NCBI GenBank assembly: GCA_001800285.1
Contig: MGVC01000035.1
Coordinates: forward strand, 1-47,735
Source: Elusimicrobia bacterium RIFOXYA2_FULL_39_19
GTDB lineage: Bacteria; Elusimicrobiota; Endomicrobiia; CG1-02-37-114; XYA2-FULL-39-19
DNA: 47,735 bases
Reading direction: 5' to 3'
This document shows, piece after piece, positions 1 to 10,064 of this stretch. The notes under the pieces were generated by a model. The model was not told where the DNA came from, did not search any database, and saw only the letters and a list, made by a program, of their open reading frames with translations. Positions within the stretch are counted from its first letter, which is position 1. The number at the start of each line of letters is the position of its first letter. A program made the position numbers and the translations under genes.

Positions 1-113
1 GAGGACACGAATAAAACAGTAACTTTAGCAAAGTATCGACAATAGATTATATAAAAAAGCATAATAATGTCAAAAGATTTTTGACATTACGCTTTTAAAT
101 TTAGGGAGGGAAT
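1..113. other. Upstream gap with hairpin before ribH
   Basis: The first 45 bases stay open in frame 1 and end at a TAG, so they could be the tail of an upstream gene, but 14 codons are too few to identify it. A perfect inverted repeat follows: arms at 65-75 and 79-89 (TAATGTCAAAA and its complement) around the 3-base loop GAT. Flanking AAAAGC and GCTTTT could extend the stem. It may be a terminator for the upstream gene or a leader hairpin for ribH; it lacks a clean GC-rich stem with a T tract. A strong ribosome binding site (GGGAGGG, about 103-109) lies just before the ribH start. Confidence 0.45.
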
Positions 114-578
114 ATGGGAAAAGTTTTTTCGGGCAAGATGTTGGCAGAAGGCAAAAAATTTGGTATTGTAGTATCTAGGTTTAACGAGTTCATTACAGGC
201 AAGTTGCTTGAGGGCGCAAAAAATTCGCTTATCAGGCACAACGCAGATGAAAAAGACATTGATGTTGCCTGGGTTCCTGGTTCCTTTGAAATGCCGGTTG
301 TTGTAAAAAAACTTGCAGCCAGTAAAAAGTATGATGCAATAATATGCCTCGGGGCTATCATAAAGGGTGAAACTTCCCACAATGAATATGTAGCCAACGA
401 AGTAACCAAAGGCATTGCCCAGGTATCTCTTGAAACAGGCATTCCCATAGCTTTCGGCATACTGACCACAGAAAATCTGGAACAGGCCATAGAAAGAGCG
501 GGCACAAAAGCGGGCAACAAAGGTTCCCAGGCGGCAGAAGCAGCCATTGAAATGACAAACTTGATTACACAAATATAA
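114..578 (+). CDS. ribH: 6,7-dimethyl-8-ribityllumazine synthase
   Basis: RibH condenses 5-amino-6-ribitylamino-uracil with 3,4-dihydroxy-2-butanone 4-phosphate in the penultimate step of riboflavin synthesis, in the cytoplasm. The 154-residue length is normal. Visible family signatures are SRFNEFIT (residues 21-28), GSFEMP (56-61), the active-site block [14 protein letters not shown] (80-93, with the catalytic His at 89), FGILTTEN (114-121) and AGTKAGNKG (129-137). The start follows a strong GGGAGGG Shine-Dalgarno. nusB lies downstream, a ribH-nusB order common in bacteria. No FMN riboswitch was recognised in the short upstream sequence. The identification is very secure. Confidence 0.97.
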   Translation: MGKVFSGKMLAEGKKFGIVVSRFNEFITGKLLEGAKNSLIRHNADEKDIDVAWVPGSFEMPVVVKKLAASKKYDAIICLGAIIKGETSHNEYVANEVTKGIAQVSLETGIPIAFGILTTENLEQAIERAGTKAGNKGSQAAEAAIEMTNLITQI

Positions 579-710
579 AGGCCGTAAAAAGTAAAGAGTA
601 AACAGTAAATGGTTGAATTCTTTTACCATTTACTCGTCCGGCATCATCAGGCGGGGTCACCTCCGGCACAGCAGGACAGACCTCTTACTACTTACACTTA
701 CGAATTTAAC
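579..710. repeat. Stuttering intergenic element between ribH and nusB
   Basis: The gap opens with reiterated GTAAA words (GTAAAAAGTAAAGAGTAAA and more) and closes with complementary TTAC words (CTTACTACTTACACTTAC). Inside is a perfect 10-bp inverted repeat: AGTAAATGGT at 604-613 and its complement at 625-634. The middle (635-690) is more GC-rich. An open frame runs through this gap in phase with nusB, but NusB homology only begins at 711, so I treat the gap as non-coding. Confidence 0.6.
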
Positions 711-1208
711 ATGGGATTAAGAAGAGAAGCCAGAGAAACTGCATTAAAAGTTCTTTACCTGGTAGATATTACTAAACTTACCATTCCGGAAGCCATAGAT
801 ATTGTTATTGGTGACGCCAAAACACACGTTCATCTGATAACATTCATGGAGCTTATTGTTTTCGGTACTATTGAAAACATTAAGGAAATTGATTCCTATA
901 TCAATACATATGCGGAAAACTGGAACATAGCCAGAATGTCTACCGTAGACAGAAACATCATCCGCATAGGCGCCTTTGAAATACTGAAAACTCCCGAAAC
1001 ACCCATCAGCGTAATAATTGATGAAGCCGTAGAAATATCCAAAAAATATTCCACCCTGGATTCCGGCAAATTTGTAAATGGTATTCTTGACAAGATTAAG
1101 CAGGAAAGAAAACAAATCAAACCTCAACAGGCTGCAGAACAGGAACCGGAAAAAAAAGCAGAACAGGAACAAAAAAAAGAAACAGAGCAGGAAACCAAGG
1201 CCTCATAA
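711..1208 (+). CDS. nusB: Transcription antitermination factor NusB
   Basis: NusB binds boxA RNA together with ribosomal protein S10 and supports rRNA antitermination. The protein from this start is 165 residues and begins MGLRREARETALKVLY, the standard N-terminus. Later come ENWNIARMSTVDRNIIRIGAFEI and the block INEAVEISKKYS-type helix with FVNGILDKI, both typical of NusB. The last 30 or so residues are a Lys/Glu/Gln-rich tail that goes beyond the usual domain. The reading frame continues upstream to an ATG at 609, but that one lies in a repeat hairpin and adds non-homologous residues, so I chose 711. No clear ribosome binding site precedes it. Confidence 0.93.
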   Translation: MGLRREARETALKVLYLVDITKLTIPEAIDIVIGDAKTHVHLITFMELIVFGTIENIKEIDSYINTYAENWNIARMSTVDRNIIRIGAFEILKTPETPISVIIDEAVEISKKYSTLDSGKFVNGILDKIKQERKQIKPQQAAEQEPEKKAEQEQKKETEQETKAS

Positions 1209-1226
1209 AATTTACGGGGTAATTTC

Positions 1227-3407
1227 ATGCCGCAGTTAAACATAGAACTTGCAGCAAGAATAATCAAATCATTCAGGTCTACCATAAGCAACTACAGGAT
1301 TTATCCTACCGGAAGCCAGATAGTAGTAAACAGCCTCACCGTCTTGTTAAACGCCATAAATGAGCATCTAAACGCAAACGATTCCTTTACTATAAGCGAA
1401 GCTCACCACAAAATGCTTATCGACGGCCAGGAAGTAAAATCCCTCACGGACTCATTTCTCCTGACACTTCTGGGTGAACTTGAAATCCAGAGCATGACCT
1501 TTCAAAAAGGCATTACTTTAGAACATCTTGCCTACTTTCTTGAACTTATAACCACTAAAGATAAAATAAAATTAAAAGAAATCGTCGGAAAAATAACCGA
1601 CATTCTAAAATCAAAAAACATAACATCCATTGCCGTAGATACCGTAAAATACGTTGCCGTAAAAGACGGGGAAGAAGTAGTCAGTAAAATTTCCGGACTC
1701 GTAGATAATATTCAAACAGACCCTGCGGCCTTTATGACATCGCTTCGGGATATTTATGATTCAATGGATACCATCCAGGACAAAAACTCAAAAAAGGAAA
1801 TTACAGACCTGCTGGCAAAAAAGATTTCATCCATGGACCCTTCCAGTATCAAGGATTTTTTTGACAGACCATTGCCATCTAAAATCGAACAGTCCGGCCT
1901 TAAAGACTCAGTCCTTTCCTCTCTGCCTCAGGATAAAATACGCGATATTTTTGATGAAATTACCTCCTGGTACGACGACATACAAAGAAACAGCAAATCT
2001 GAATTTGAGGCTATTGAAAAACTATCCGGCTTAAAAAGCTTCTTAAATAAAATACTTACTTCTCCGCAAGCAAGAAACATTCCTTTCCGTTTTTTTGAAG
2101 AGTTACTTCGGGTAGGCGTACTTGAAGAACTGCCGGTCTGGATAAAAAAAGAAGAACCTACCTTAATTTTAAAAATTGATAAACTTCTTGAAGGCGATGC
2201 TATAACGCTTTTAGACCCGCCTGTCCGCGACACTCTGGCCGCCATGGTAAAACAGCTCTGCCAGTCTGAATTAAGCGACATGGCAGAAAAGCTCACAAAC
2301 AAACTTGCCGAAAACCTCAAGCAACCCCAACTTAAAGTAAGAAGCGACACTATCCGCACCTTGATGGAAATCTATGATATTATCGTAACGTTTCATAAAG
2401 AAAAAATTCTAAAAAACATGGAAATTACTTTTCTATCTATGTTTGAAAAAGAACGCAATATTGAAATTTATGCAGCCCTGGTAAACCTGCTTACCAAAAG
2501 AGTTATCCAGCTTCTGCTTAATAATGCCCCCCAGGAAGCCATAGAAATATTACAGCTTATAAAGCGGCACTTATACCCGCAAACTGAAGGAGACAAAGAA
2601 AGAAGAGATGTCACCAACGAATATTTTGTGCGTTTAACCTCAGAAATAAGCCCTCTTTTAATTGCCGAAATGAAATCCGGCATTGAAAAAAGGCAAGGCT
2701 ACGCAATTACCATAATTACCATCATGGAAGATACCATGACCAGCACTCTGGCCGATATCATCCGTGAATCCGATGATTACAGAACCAGAAAAACAGCCGC
2801 TTTTGCCCTGAAAAACATAGGCGAAAAAGCAGTTATCAGTTTTGTAAATTCCATCGCATTAGATACCAATACGGAAGTAATGCGCAGAATAATAAATATT
2901 TTTGATGAATTTACCGGTTTTAACATAACGAACAAAATCCAGGAACTGTTAAAATACCCGGACCCGCACGTAAAAAAATTGCTCCTGCGCTTCCTGCTTA
3001 AATCCAACCATCCTAATGTAAAAGCCCTGCTAATTAATGAGCTGTACAACAAAGATATCGCAGCCGACATTATTAAAATAATTAGTGAAAACAGAATTTC
3101 TGAAGCAATAGATGAACTGCTTAACATTTCAACATCCACTATACTCGCTGTCCAGGAAGAACTGTGCATGGCTTTTGGCTTGTTATTAGATACCCGTGCA
3201 ATTCCGGTACTTTATAAATACATTAAAATAAAGAAATCATTTTTTGGCGGTTCTAAGCCTAATGCACCGGAAACAGTCCGCATGCGCGCTGTCTGGGCCC
3301 TGGGCAGATTTTTACCAAACAAAACCGCAGAAGCAGCCCTTGCTGAAGCCTTGAAAGATTTTAATGAATCTGTAAGAGCAGAAGCACACAAAGCTCTGTC
3401 ACGCTAA
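1227..3407 (+). CDS. HEAT-repeat protein of unknown role
   Basis: This is a 726-residue, largely helical, cytoplasmic-looking protein with no signal peptide. The C-terminal third (about 510-726) contains HEAT-like helical hairpins, for example SDDYRTRKTAAFALKNIGEK and ETVRMRAVWALGRFL followed by ESVRAEAHKAL. The N-terminus (about 1-140) resembles a conserved domain with a YPTGSQ motif near residue 26 that occurs ahead of HEAT or HD modules in some bacteria; this is recalled and was not checked. HEAT solenoids normally mediate protein contacts. The gene sits 18 bp after nusB and 35 bp before ligA, probably in one operon. No enzyme motif is visible. Confidence 0.7.
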   Translation: MPQLNIELAARIIKSFRSTISNYRIYPTGSQIVVNSLTVLLNAINEHLNANDSFTISEAHHKMLIDGQEVKSLTDSFLLTLLGELEIQSMTFQKGITLEHLAYFLELITTKDKIKLKEIVGKITDILKSKNITSIAVDTVKYVAVKDGEEVVSKISGLVDNIQTDPAAFMTSLRDIYDSMDTIQDKNSKKEITDLLAKKISSMDPSSIKDFFDRPLPSKIEQSGLKDSVLSSLPQDKIRDIFDEITSWYDDIQRNSKSEFEAIEKLSGLKSFLNKILTSPQARNIPFRFFEELLRVGVLEELPVWIKKEEPTLILKIDKLLEGDAITLLDPPVRDTLAAMVKQLCQSELSDMAEKLTNKLAENLKQPQLKVRSDTIRTLMEIYDIIVTFHKEKILKNMEITFLSMFEKERNIEIYAALVNLLTKRVIQLLLNNAPQEAIEILQLIKRHLYPQTEGDKERRDVTNEYFVRLTSEISPLLIAEMKSGIEKRQGYAITIITIMEDTMTSTLADIIRESDDYRTRKTAAFALKNIGEKAVISFVNSIALDTNTEVMRRIINIFDEFTGFNITNKIQELLKYPDPHVKKLLLRFLLKSNHPNVKALLINELYNKDIAADIIKIISENRISEAIDELLNISTSTILAVQEELCMAFGLLLDTRAIPVLYKYIKIKKSFFGGSKPNAPETVRMRAVWALGRFLPNKTAEAALAEALKDFNESVRAEAHKALSR

Positions 3408-3418
3408 ACATATCCTGA

Positions 3419-5467
<2,049 letters not shown>

Positions 5468-6514
5468 ATGTCCAACGTTTACTTCACCGCAAAAATAACA
5501 CCGGAATCCGTAAAAGAACTCATTGATAAAGCAGGCATTGAAAAAAGCATCAAAGAACATGATTTATGCGCCGTAAAAATGCATTTTGGGGAGAAAAACA
5601 ATACCGGCTACGTGAAACCGGAACTTGTTAAACCGGTTACAAAACGGCTTAAACAGCTTGGTGCACACGCTTTTTTAACCGACGCAAACACCATTTATAC
5701 CGGCCAGCGCTCTAATGCCGTAAACCATCTTATGCTGGCTTATGAGCATAAATTCAATCCTGAAAGTATGAAATGCCCAGTAATTATTGCTGACGGCCCT
5801 GCAGGAAACTCTTATGCAAGCGTTGAAGTAAATCTTAAACACTTTAAAAAAACTGAAATTGCGCATGCTGTTTTTAGCGCGCACTCGCTGGTATGTATAA
5901 CTCATGTTAAAGGGCATATGGGTTTTGGATTAGGCGGGGCAATTAAAAATATCGGCATGGGTTGTGCCGCCCGTACCGGAAAATTCAAACTGCACAGCAC
6001 TGTAGTGCCCGTTGTTGACACAAATACATGTGTTTCCTGCGGCCGCTGTATAAAAAACTGTCCGGCTGGGGCGCTTACATTAAAGGACAAACACTCAAAA
6101 ATAGTAATGGACACAAATAAATGCATTGGCTGCGGAGAGTGTGTAGCCGCCTGCAACAAGAATGTTTTTGAACTTCAGTGGAACGAAGAAACAGTAAACC
6201 TACAGGAAAAAACCGTAGAGTATTGCAGCGGCGCACTTAAAGACAAGCGATCCTTTTATATAAGCTTTCTTAACCGTATTACAAAAAACTGCGATTGTAT
6301 GGGAAAAGACGAGCCCAATCTGCTAGACGACATAGGCATTATTGCTTCGGATGACATAGTAGCCATTGATCAGTCCAGCGCAGATTTAACAAACAAAGCT
6401 TACGGGTCAGACCTGTTCCGCCATATATGGCCGAGTATTGATTATACTATCCAGCTGTCCTATGCGGAGAAAATAGGGTTAGGTTCAAGAAAATATTACC
6501 TCATCAATATCTGA
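5468..6514 (+). CDS. DUF362 family 4Fe-4S protein
   Basis: This 348-residue cytoplasmic protein has an N-terminal DUF362 domain (KMHFGEKNNTGYVKPEL, then THVKGHMGFGLGGAIKNIGMG) followed by two tandem 4Fe-4S motifs, CVSCGRCIKNCPAG and CIGCGECVAACNKN. Each has the CxxCxxCxxxC spacing. DUF362-ferredoxin proteins are common in anaerobes. Their reaction is not well established; electron transfer or an iron-sulfur linked reductive step is a reasonable inference. A further Cys pair (NCDCMG) lies after the ferredoxin part. The gene follows ligA without a gap and precedes recX by 9 bp. Confidence 0.88.
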   Translation: MSNVYFTAKITPESVKELIDKAGIEKSIKEHDLCAVKMHFGEKNNTGYVKPELVKPVTKRLKQLGAHAFLTDANTIYTGQRSNAVNHLMLAYEHKFNPESMKCPVIIADGPAGNSYASVEVNLKHFKKTEIAHAVFSAHSLVCITHVKGHMGFGLGGAIKNIGMGCAARTGKFKLHSTVVPVVDTNTCVSCGRCIKNCPAGALTLKDKHSKIVMDTNKCIGCGECVAACNKNVFELQWNEETVNLQEKTVEYCSGALKDKRSFYISFLNRITKNCDCMGKDEPNLLDDIGIIASDDIVAIDQSSADLTNKAYGSDLFRHIWPSIDYTIQLSYAEKIGLGSRKYYLINI

Positions 6515-6523
6515 TTAACAACT

Positions 6524-6982
6524 ATGAAAAAAACATTGTCTGCTTTTGATTATGCCTGCAAAGTACTGCAAAACAGCGCAAAAACCCAGAAAGAACTGAT
6601 TGACAAACTTGCTAAAAAAGGGTTTAATAATGAAACAATAAATGAAACTCTGCTGAAACTTAAAAAATACGACTATATAAACGATCTTAAATTCACAGAA
6701 GAATTTATCCGCAAGCACATAGAGGCAGGAGAAGGCTGTAATCTTATAAAACACAAGCTTATAGCTAAAGGCATAGAAGATAAGCAATTTGACAGTGCTT
6801 TTTTGAATATGGGCCTTAGCGAAGAGAAACAGTACTATTTTGCAGAAACGGTTTTTAAAAAGAAACTGTCTCTGCTGAAAAATCTTCCAAAAGAAAAGTT
6901 ATATATAAAGATGGGAACATTCCTTGAAAACAAAGGTTTTCAGGAAGAAATAATTGAAAAATTGTTAAGTAAAATAAAATAG
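6524..6982 (+). CDS. recX: RecX family regulatory protein
   Basis: RecX modulates RecA filaments, usually as an inhibitor. The 152-residue sequence shows the three-helix repeats of the family: AFDYACKVLQNSAKTQKELIDKL with GFNNETINETLLKLKKYDYINDLKFTEEFI, then HKLIAKGIEDKQFDSAFLN. The order and length suit RecX, although sequence conservation is modest. recA is not in the window; the neighbouring ligA fits a replication and repair neighbourhood. The ATG at 6524 begins at the first helix of the domain. Confidence 0.85.
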   Translation: MKKTLSAFDYACKVLQNSAKTQKELIDKLAKKGFNNETINETLLKLKKYDYINDLKFTEEFIRKHIEAGEGCNLIKHKLIAKGIEDKQFDSAFLNMGLSEEKQYYFAETVFKKKLSLLKNLPKEKLYIKMGTFLENKGFQEEIIEKLLSKIK

Positions 6983-7028
6983 TCCCGCTGCAGGCAATAA
7001 AATCAATCATATCAAAACAGGAGAATTT

Positions 7029-8603
7029 ATGGCTAAAAAAACCGCACTTATCAGCGTCTTTGACAAAACCGGAGTAGTAGAATTTGCAAAGGAGCTTACC
7101 GGGCTCGGATATGAAATTATATCAACCGGAGGGACTTCAAAAACTCTTACAGAAAACAATATTTCCGTAACTGAAATATCCAAAGTTACCGGTTTTCCGG
7201 AAATATTAGGCGGCCGCGTAAAAACCCTGCAACCGCAGATTTTTGGCGGCATTTTAGCCAGAAGAAACAACCCGTCTGATGTAAAACAGATTAAAGACCA
7301 TAAAATAAACACCGTTGATATTGTGGTTGTTAATCTTTATCCTTTTGAAGAAACCATACTCAAACACGGTACACCTGACCATCTGCTTACGGAAGAAATT
7401 ATTGAAAATATTGATATCGGAGGGGTCAGCCTGCTTAGAGCAGCAGGAAAAAACTTTCAGGATGTGCTGATAATCTGCGAACCCGGAGATTATGCCTCTG
7501 TGCTTGAACATATTAAAAGTAAAAAAGTTGACCTTAAATTTAACAGGTCCCTGGCTGCCAAGGCTTTTCGCCAAACTGCCTATTACGATGCTATGATAAG
7601 TAATTATATTTCATTGGAAAAATTCCCTGAAAAAATAGGTTTAGGCATAAAAAAATCCGCAGAACTGCGCTACGGGGAAAACCCGCACCAGAAAGCTGCC
7701 ATCTATAAACTGCCTGTAATCACTCCTGACCTGCCAAACCTGACGGATGCGAAACAGATTCACGGTAAGGAATTATCCTATAACAACTACCTGGATTTAG
7801 ATGCCGCCTGGATGCTGGTACAGAAATTTGAAAAACCGGCCTGCGTGATTATAAAACACAATAATCCCTGCGGCGCTTGTGAAGCACCTACTCTGGTTGA
7901 AGCATATAAAAACGCCCTATTATGTGACCCGGTCAGCGCTTTCGGCGGCATTATAGCGGTAAATAAGGAAGTTGATGAAAAAACCGCAGTAGAGATAGTA
8001 AAGGTATTTACTGAATGTATTATTGCACCAAGGTATACTGAAGACGCGCTTTTAATTCTCAATGCAAAGAAAAATTTAAGAATACTTGTCCAGGCTAACG
8101 CAAAAAACCCGTCAGTAGTTGTTAAAGAGTTCAGGGCTATAACCGGCGGCATGCTGGTTCAGGACAAAGATACTCTTATCGGCCTTGATAATCTTAAAAC
8201 CGCTACAAAACGCGAACCTTCAAAAGAAGAAATGGAAAGCCTGAAATTTGCCTGGAAAATAGCCAAAGATGTGAAATCAAATGCTATTATCCTTGTAAGA
8301 GGCACTCAGACTGTTGGTGTAGGCGCAGGCCAAATGTCCCGCATTGACTCCGCTAAGATAGCCGCTATCAAAATGAATGATATTAAAGAACCTCTTTCAG
8401 CTTTACCTGCCTCAAAACAACCGCTCGTTTTAGCCAGCGACGCCTATTTCCCGTACCGCGATGTAGTAGATGAAGCTGCAAAAATGGGTGTTACCGCCAT
8501 TATTCAGCCCGGGGGTTCTATGCGTGATGACCAGTCAATTACCGCCGCCAATGAACATAACATCGCCATGATATTTACCGGCATGAGGCATTTCAAGCAT
8601 TAA
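7029..8603 (+). CDS. purH: Bifunctional AICAR transformylase / IMP cyclohydrolase
   Basis: PurH performs the last two steps of purine synthesis: formylation of AICAR and ring closure to IMP. The N-terminal MGS-like cyclohydrolase domain begins KKTALISVFDKTGVVEFAKEL and includes STGGTSKTL. The transformylase domain has the signatures RYGENPHQ, IKHNNPCGA (with the Lys-His pair) and DPVSAFGGIIAVN. It ends with SDAYFPYRD and the expected GMRHFKH terminus. The 524-residue length is standard. An AGGAG Shine-Dalgarno lies about 8 bp upstream. Identification is secure. Confidence 0.98.
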   Translation: MAKKTALISVFDKTGVVEFAKELTGLGYEIISTGGTSKTLTENNISVTEISKVTGFPEILGGRVKTLQPQIFGGILARRNNPSDVKQIKDHKINTVDIVVVNLYPFEETILKHGTPDHLLTEEIIENIDIGGVSLLRAAGKNFQDVLIICEPGDYASVLEHIKSKKVDLKFNRSLAAKAFRQTAYYDAMISNYISLEKFPEKIGLGIKKSAELRYGENPHQKAAIYKLPVITPDLPNLTDAKQIHGKELSYNNYLDLDAAWMLVQKFEKPACVIIKHNNPCGACEAPTLVEAYKNALLCDPVSAFGGIIAVNKEVDEKTAVEIVKVFTECIIAPRYTEDALLILNAKKNLRILVQANAKNPSVVVKEFRAITGGMLVQDKDTLIGLDNLKTATKREPSKEEMESLKFAWKIAKDVKSNAIILVRGTQTVGVGAGQMSRIDSAKIAAIKMNDIKEPLSALPASKQPLVLASDAYFPYRDVVDEAAKMGVTAIIQPGGSMRDDQSITAANEHNIAMIFTGMRHFKH

Positions 8604-8680
8604 AAAGTCCGAATATCACAAATTACAGCGAATAACACTAATAAATATTCGCGATATTTGCTATCATTTGCGTTATTTAT
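8604..8680. repeat. Short stuttering inverted element
   Basis: The gap between purH and the MazG gene repeats words such as GAATATCAC, AATTACAGC and GAATAACAC, then gives imperfect reverse complements: ATTCGCGATATTTGC and TTTGCGTTATTT. It belongs to the same style of intergenic sequence seen near 579, 9790, 26090 and 40600. Confidence 0.5.
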
Positions 8681-9055
8681 ATGAAAACTAAATTCAATGA
8701 ATTAAAATCAGTATTTACAACCCTGCGCAGAGAATGCCCTTGGGACCGCAAGCAAACCCACAAAACACTCCTGAAATACCTCAAAGAAGAAACCCGTGAA
8801 TTTATAGAAGCTGCCGCCTCCGGCAATGATGCCCACATGAAGGAAGAACTGGGGGACGTGTTATTGCAGGTAATGTTCCATGCAGAAATAGCCCGCACAG
8901 AAAAAAGATTTGATATTGAAGATGTAATAGATACACTGATAAAAAAACTTAAAAGGCGCCACCCGCACGTTTTCGGCAAAACCAAAGTAAAAAACGTCAA
9001 AGAAGTAATAGCCAACTGGCATAAAATCAAAGCCAAAGAAATGAAATATTCCTGA
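8681..9055 (+). CDS. mazG: MazG-type nucleoside triphosphate pyrophosphohydrolase
   Basis: Single-domain MazG proteins hydrolyse NTPs or dNTPs to monophosphate and pyrophosphate, a house-cleaning role. The 124-residue protein carries the family motifs in order: RRECPWDRKQTH near residue 18, the acidic metal-binding helix KEETREFIEA, then KEELGDVLLQVMFHAEI, and KLKRRHPHVFG. E. coli MazG has two such domains; this is a one-domain version, common in many phyla. The context (purH upstream) fits nucleotide metabolism. Confidence 0.9.
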   Translation: MKTKFNELKSVFTTLRRECPWDRKQTHKTLLKYLKEETREFIEAAASGNDAHMKEELGDVLLQVMFHAEIARTEKRFDIEDVIDTLIKKLKRRHPHVFGKTKVKNVKEVIANWHKIKAKEMKYS

Positions 9056-9088
9056 CAAAATATTCCAGTTAAAATACAGGATCATATT

Positions 9089-9118
9089 TTGACTAACACT
9101 TCTCTTTTATAGTATAAT
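9089..9118 (+). promoter_or_regulatory. Sigma70-type promoter for a probably leaderless PHP gene
   Basis: A -35 box TTGACT (9089-9094) and a perfect -10 box TATAAT (9113-9118) are separated by 18 bp. The start codon of the next gene is at 9126, so transcription would begin at or within a base or two of the ATG. No Shine-Dalgarno is present, consistent with a leaderless mRNA. Confidence 0.7.
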
Positions 9119-9125
9119 CCATCGT

Positions 9126-9779
9126 ATGATAGACCTGCACACACACACCTTGTTTTCTGACGGCTGCCTGCTTCCATCTGAGCTGGTTTATAGAGCCAAA
9201 GTAAAGGGCTACACAGCCGTAGGTATTGCGGACCACGTAGATTTTTCTACCATTGATTTTGTAATACCCCGGATTGCCAAAATAGCAAAACAACTTACTT
9301 CCTATTATCAGATTCTGGTTGTACCCTGCGCTGAAATAACCTATGTGCCGCCCAAACAGATAGCAGAAGCAGTAGCTACTGCCCGCACCTTAGGAGCAAA
9401 GGTAGTTATAGTGCACGGTGAAACACCGGCAGAAATAGTGCCCGGGGGAACAAACCTCAGCGGTATTCTTGCCGGAGCAGACATTATAGCCCACCCGGGT
9501 GAAATAAGCGAAAGTGACGTTAAACTGGCAATACAGAAAAATGTATTATTAGAAATCACTTCAAAAAACGGCCACTGTAAAGGTGACCCGCATGTAGCAA
9601 AATTGTGTAAGAAACTTGGGGCAAAGATGATATTTAATACCGATACCCACTCCCCGGAAAACCTGATTGATGAAAAAGGCGTTAAAAAGATATTGAAATA
9701 TTCAAAACTCACATGGAATGATTTTCTGCAGATGCAGGAAAACGCCATGCTGCTTTTGGAAGGAATAAAACATCAGTAA
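9126..9779 (+). CDS. PHP-domain phosphoesterase (histidinol-phosphatase-like)
   Basis: The protein (217 residues) starts with the PHP metal-binding signature MIDLHTHTLFSDG and continues with GIADHVDF, PCAEITYV, VVIVHGE, DIIAHPGE and FNTDTHSPE. Together these provide the His/Asp/Glu ligands of the PHP trinuclear site. Stand-alone PHP proteins of this size hydrolyse phosphate esters such as histidinol phosphate or nucleotide products; the substrate cannot be read here and no his genes are nearby. The promoter places transcription at the ATG, so this start is well supported. Confidence 0.86.
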   Translation: MIDLHTHTLFSDGCLLPSELVYRAKVKGYTAVGIADHVDFSTIDFVIPRIAKIAKQLTSYYQILVVPCAEITYVPPKQIAEAVATARTLGAKVVIVHGETPAEIVPGGTNLSGILAGADIIAHPGEISESDVKLAIQKNVLLEITSKNGHCKGDPHVAKLCKKLGAKMIFNTDTHSPENLIDEKGVKKILKYSKLTWNDFLQMQENAMLLLEGIKHQ

Positions 9780-10064
9780 TAATTATCACGAAAGGTGATT
9801 AGTTATTTGTGATTAAGTTATTAGTGAAGCACTATAGCATCTGCTTCATCTTCGGCAAAAACCGCCGAAGAACATCCCCTGTCGCTAACCGCTTCTGCAA
9901 TATTCACGGCTATTTGCCGCATTGCATAAGCAGCTTTAGGGGATACCCTACAACGCATTCATCCCCGAGTTTACACTCGGGGCATTCTGCGAAAGCGGGT
10001 AAAATAACAGCATTTATTACTAAACACTAACCACTTAATCACATAAGCACTATTCTAAACTACT
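9780..10064. repeat. Composite palindromic element between the PHP gene and alaS
   Basis: No gene is supported here. The ends carry stuttered words in opposite orientation (GTGATTAGTTATTTGTGATTAAGT near 9797, and AACACTAACCACTTAATCAC near 10025). Between them lie three hairpins. One has arms TCTTCGGC (9849-9856) and GCCGAAGA (9864-9871). A longer one pairs ATCCCCT (9874-9880) with AGGGGAT (9938-9944) over inner stems TGCAAT/ATTGCA. The last has arms CCCCGAGT (9963-9970) and ACTCGGGG (9975-9982) with loop TTAC. This looks like a composite REP-type element or a structured transcript; no T-box features for alaS were recognised. Confidence 0.6.

Noticed and set aside
101-629. Long minus-strand open frames opposite ribH
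   Set aside because: They mirror the ribH gene and have no homology of their own.
609-710. NusB start at ATG 609
   Set aside because: The ATG lies in a repeat hairpin and the extra 34 residues do not fit NusB; family homology begins at 711.
9809-10030. 73-codon open frame before alaS
   Set aside because: It runs through stacked palindromes and has no recognisable motif or ribosome binding site.
9780-10064. T-box riboswitch for alaS
   Set aside because: No T-box sequence, specifier loop or antiterminator could be found; the stems look like REP-type palindromes.
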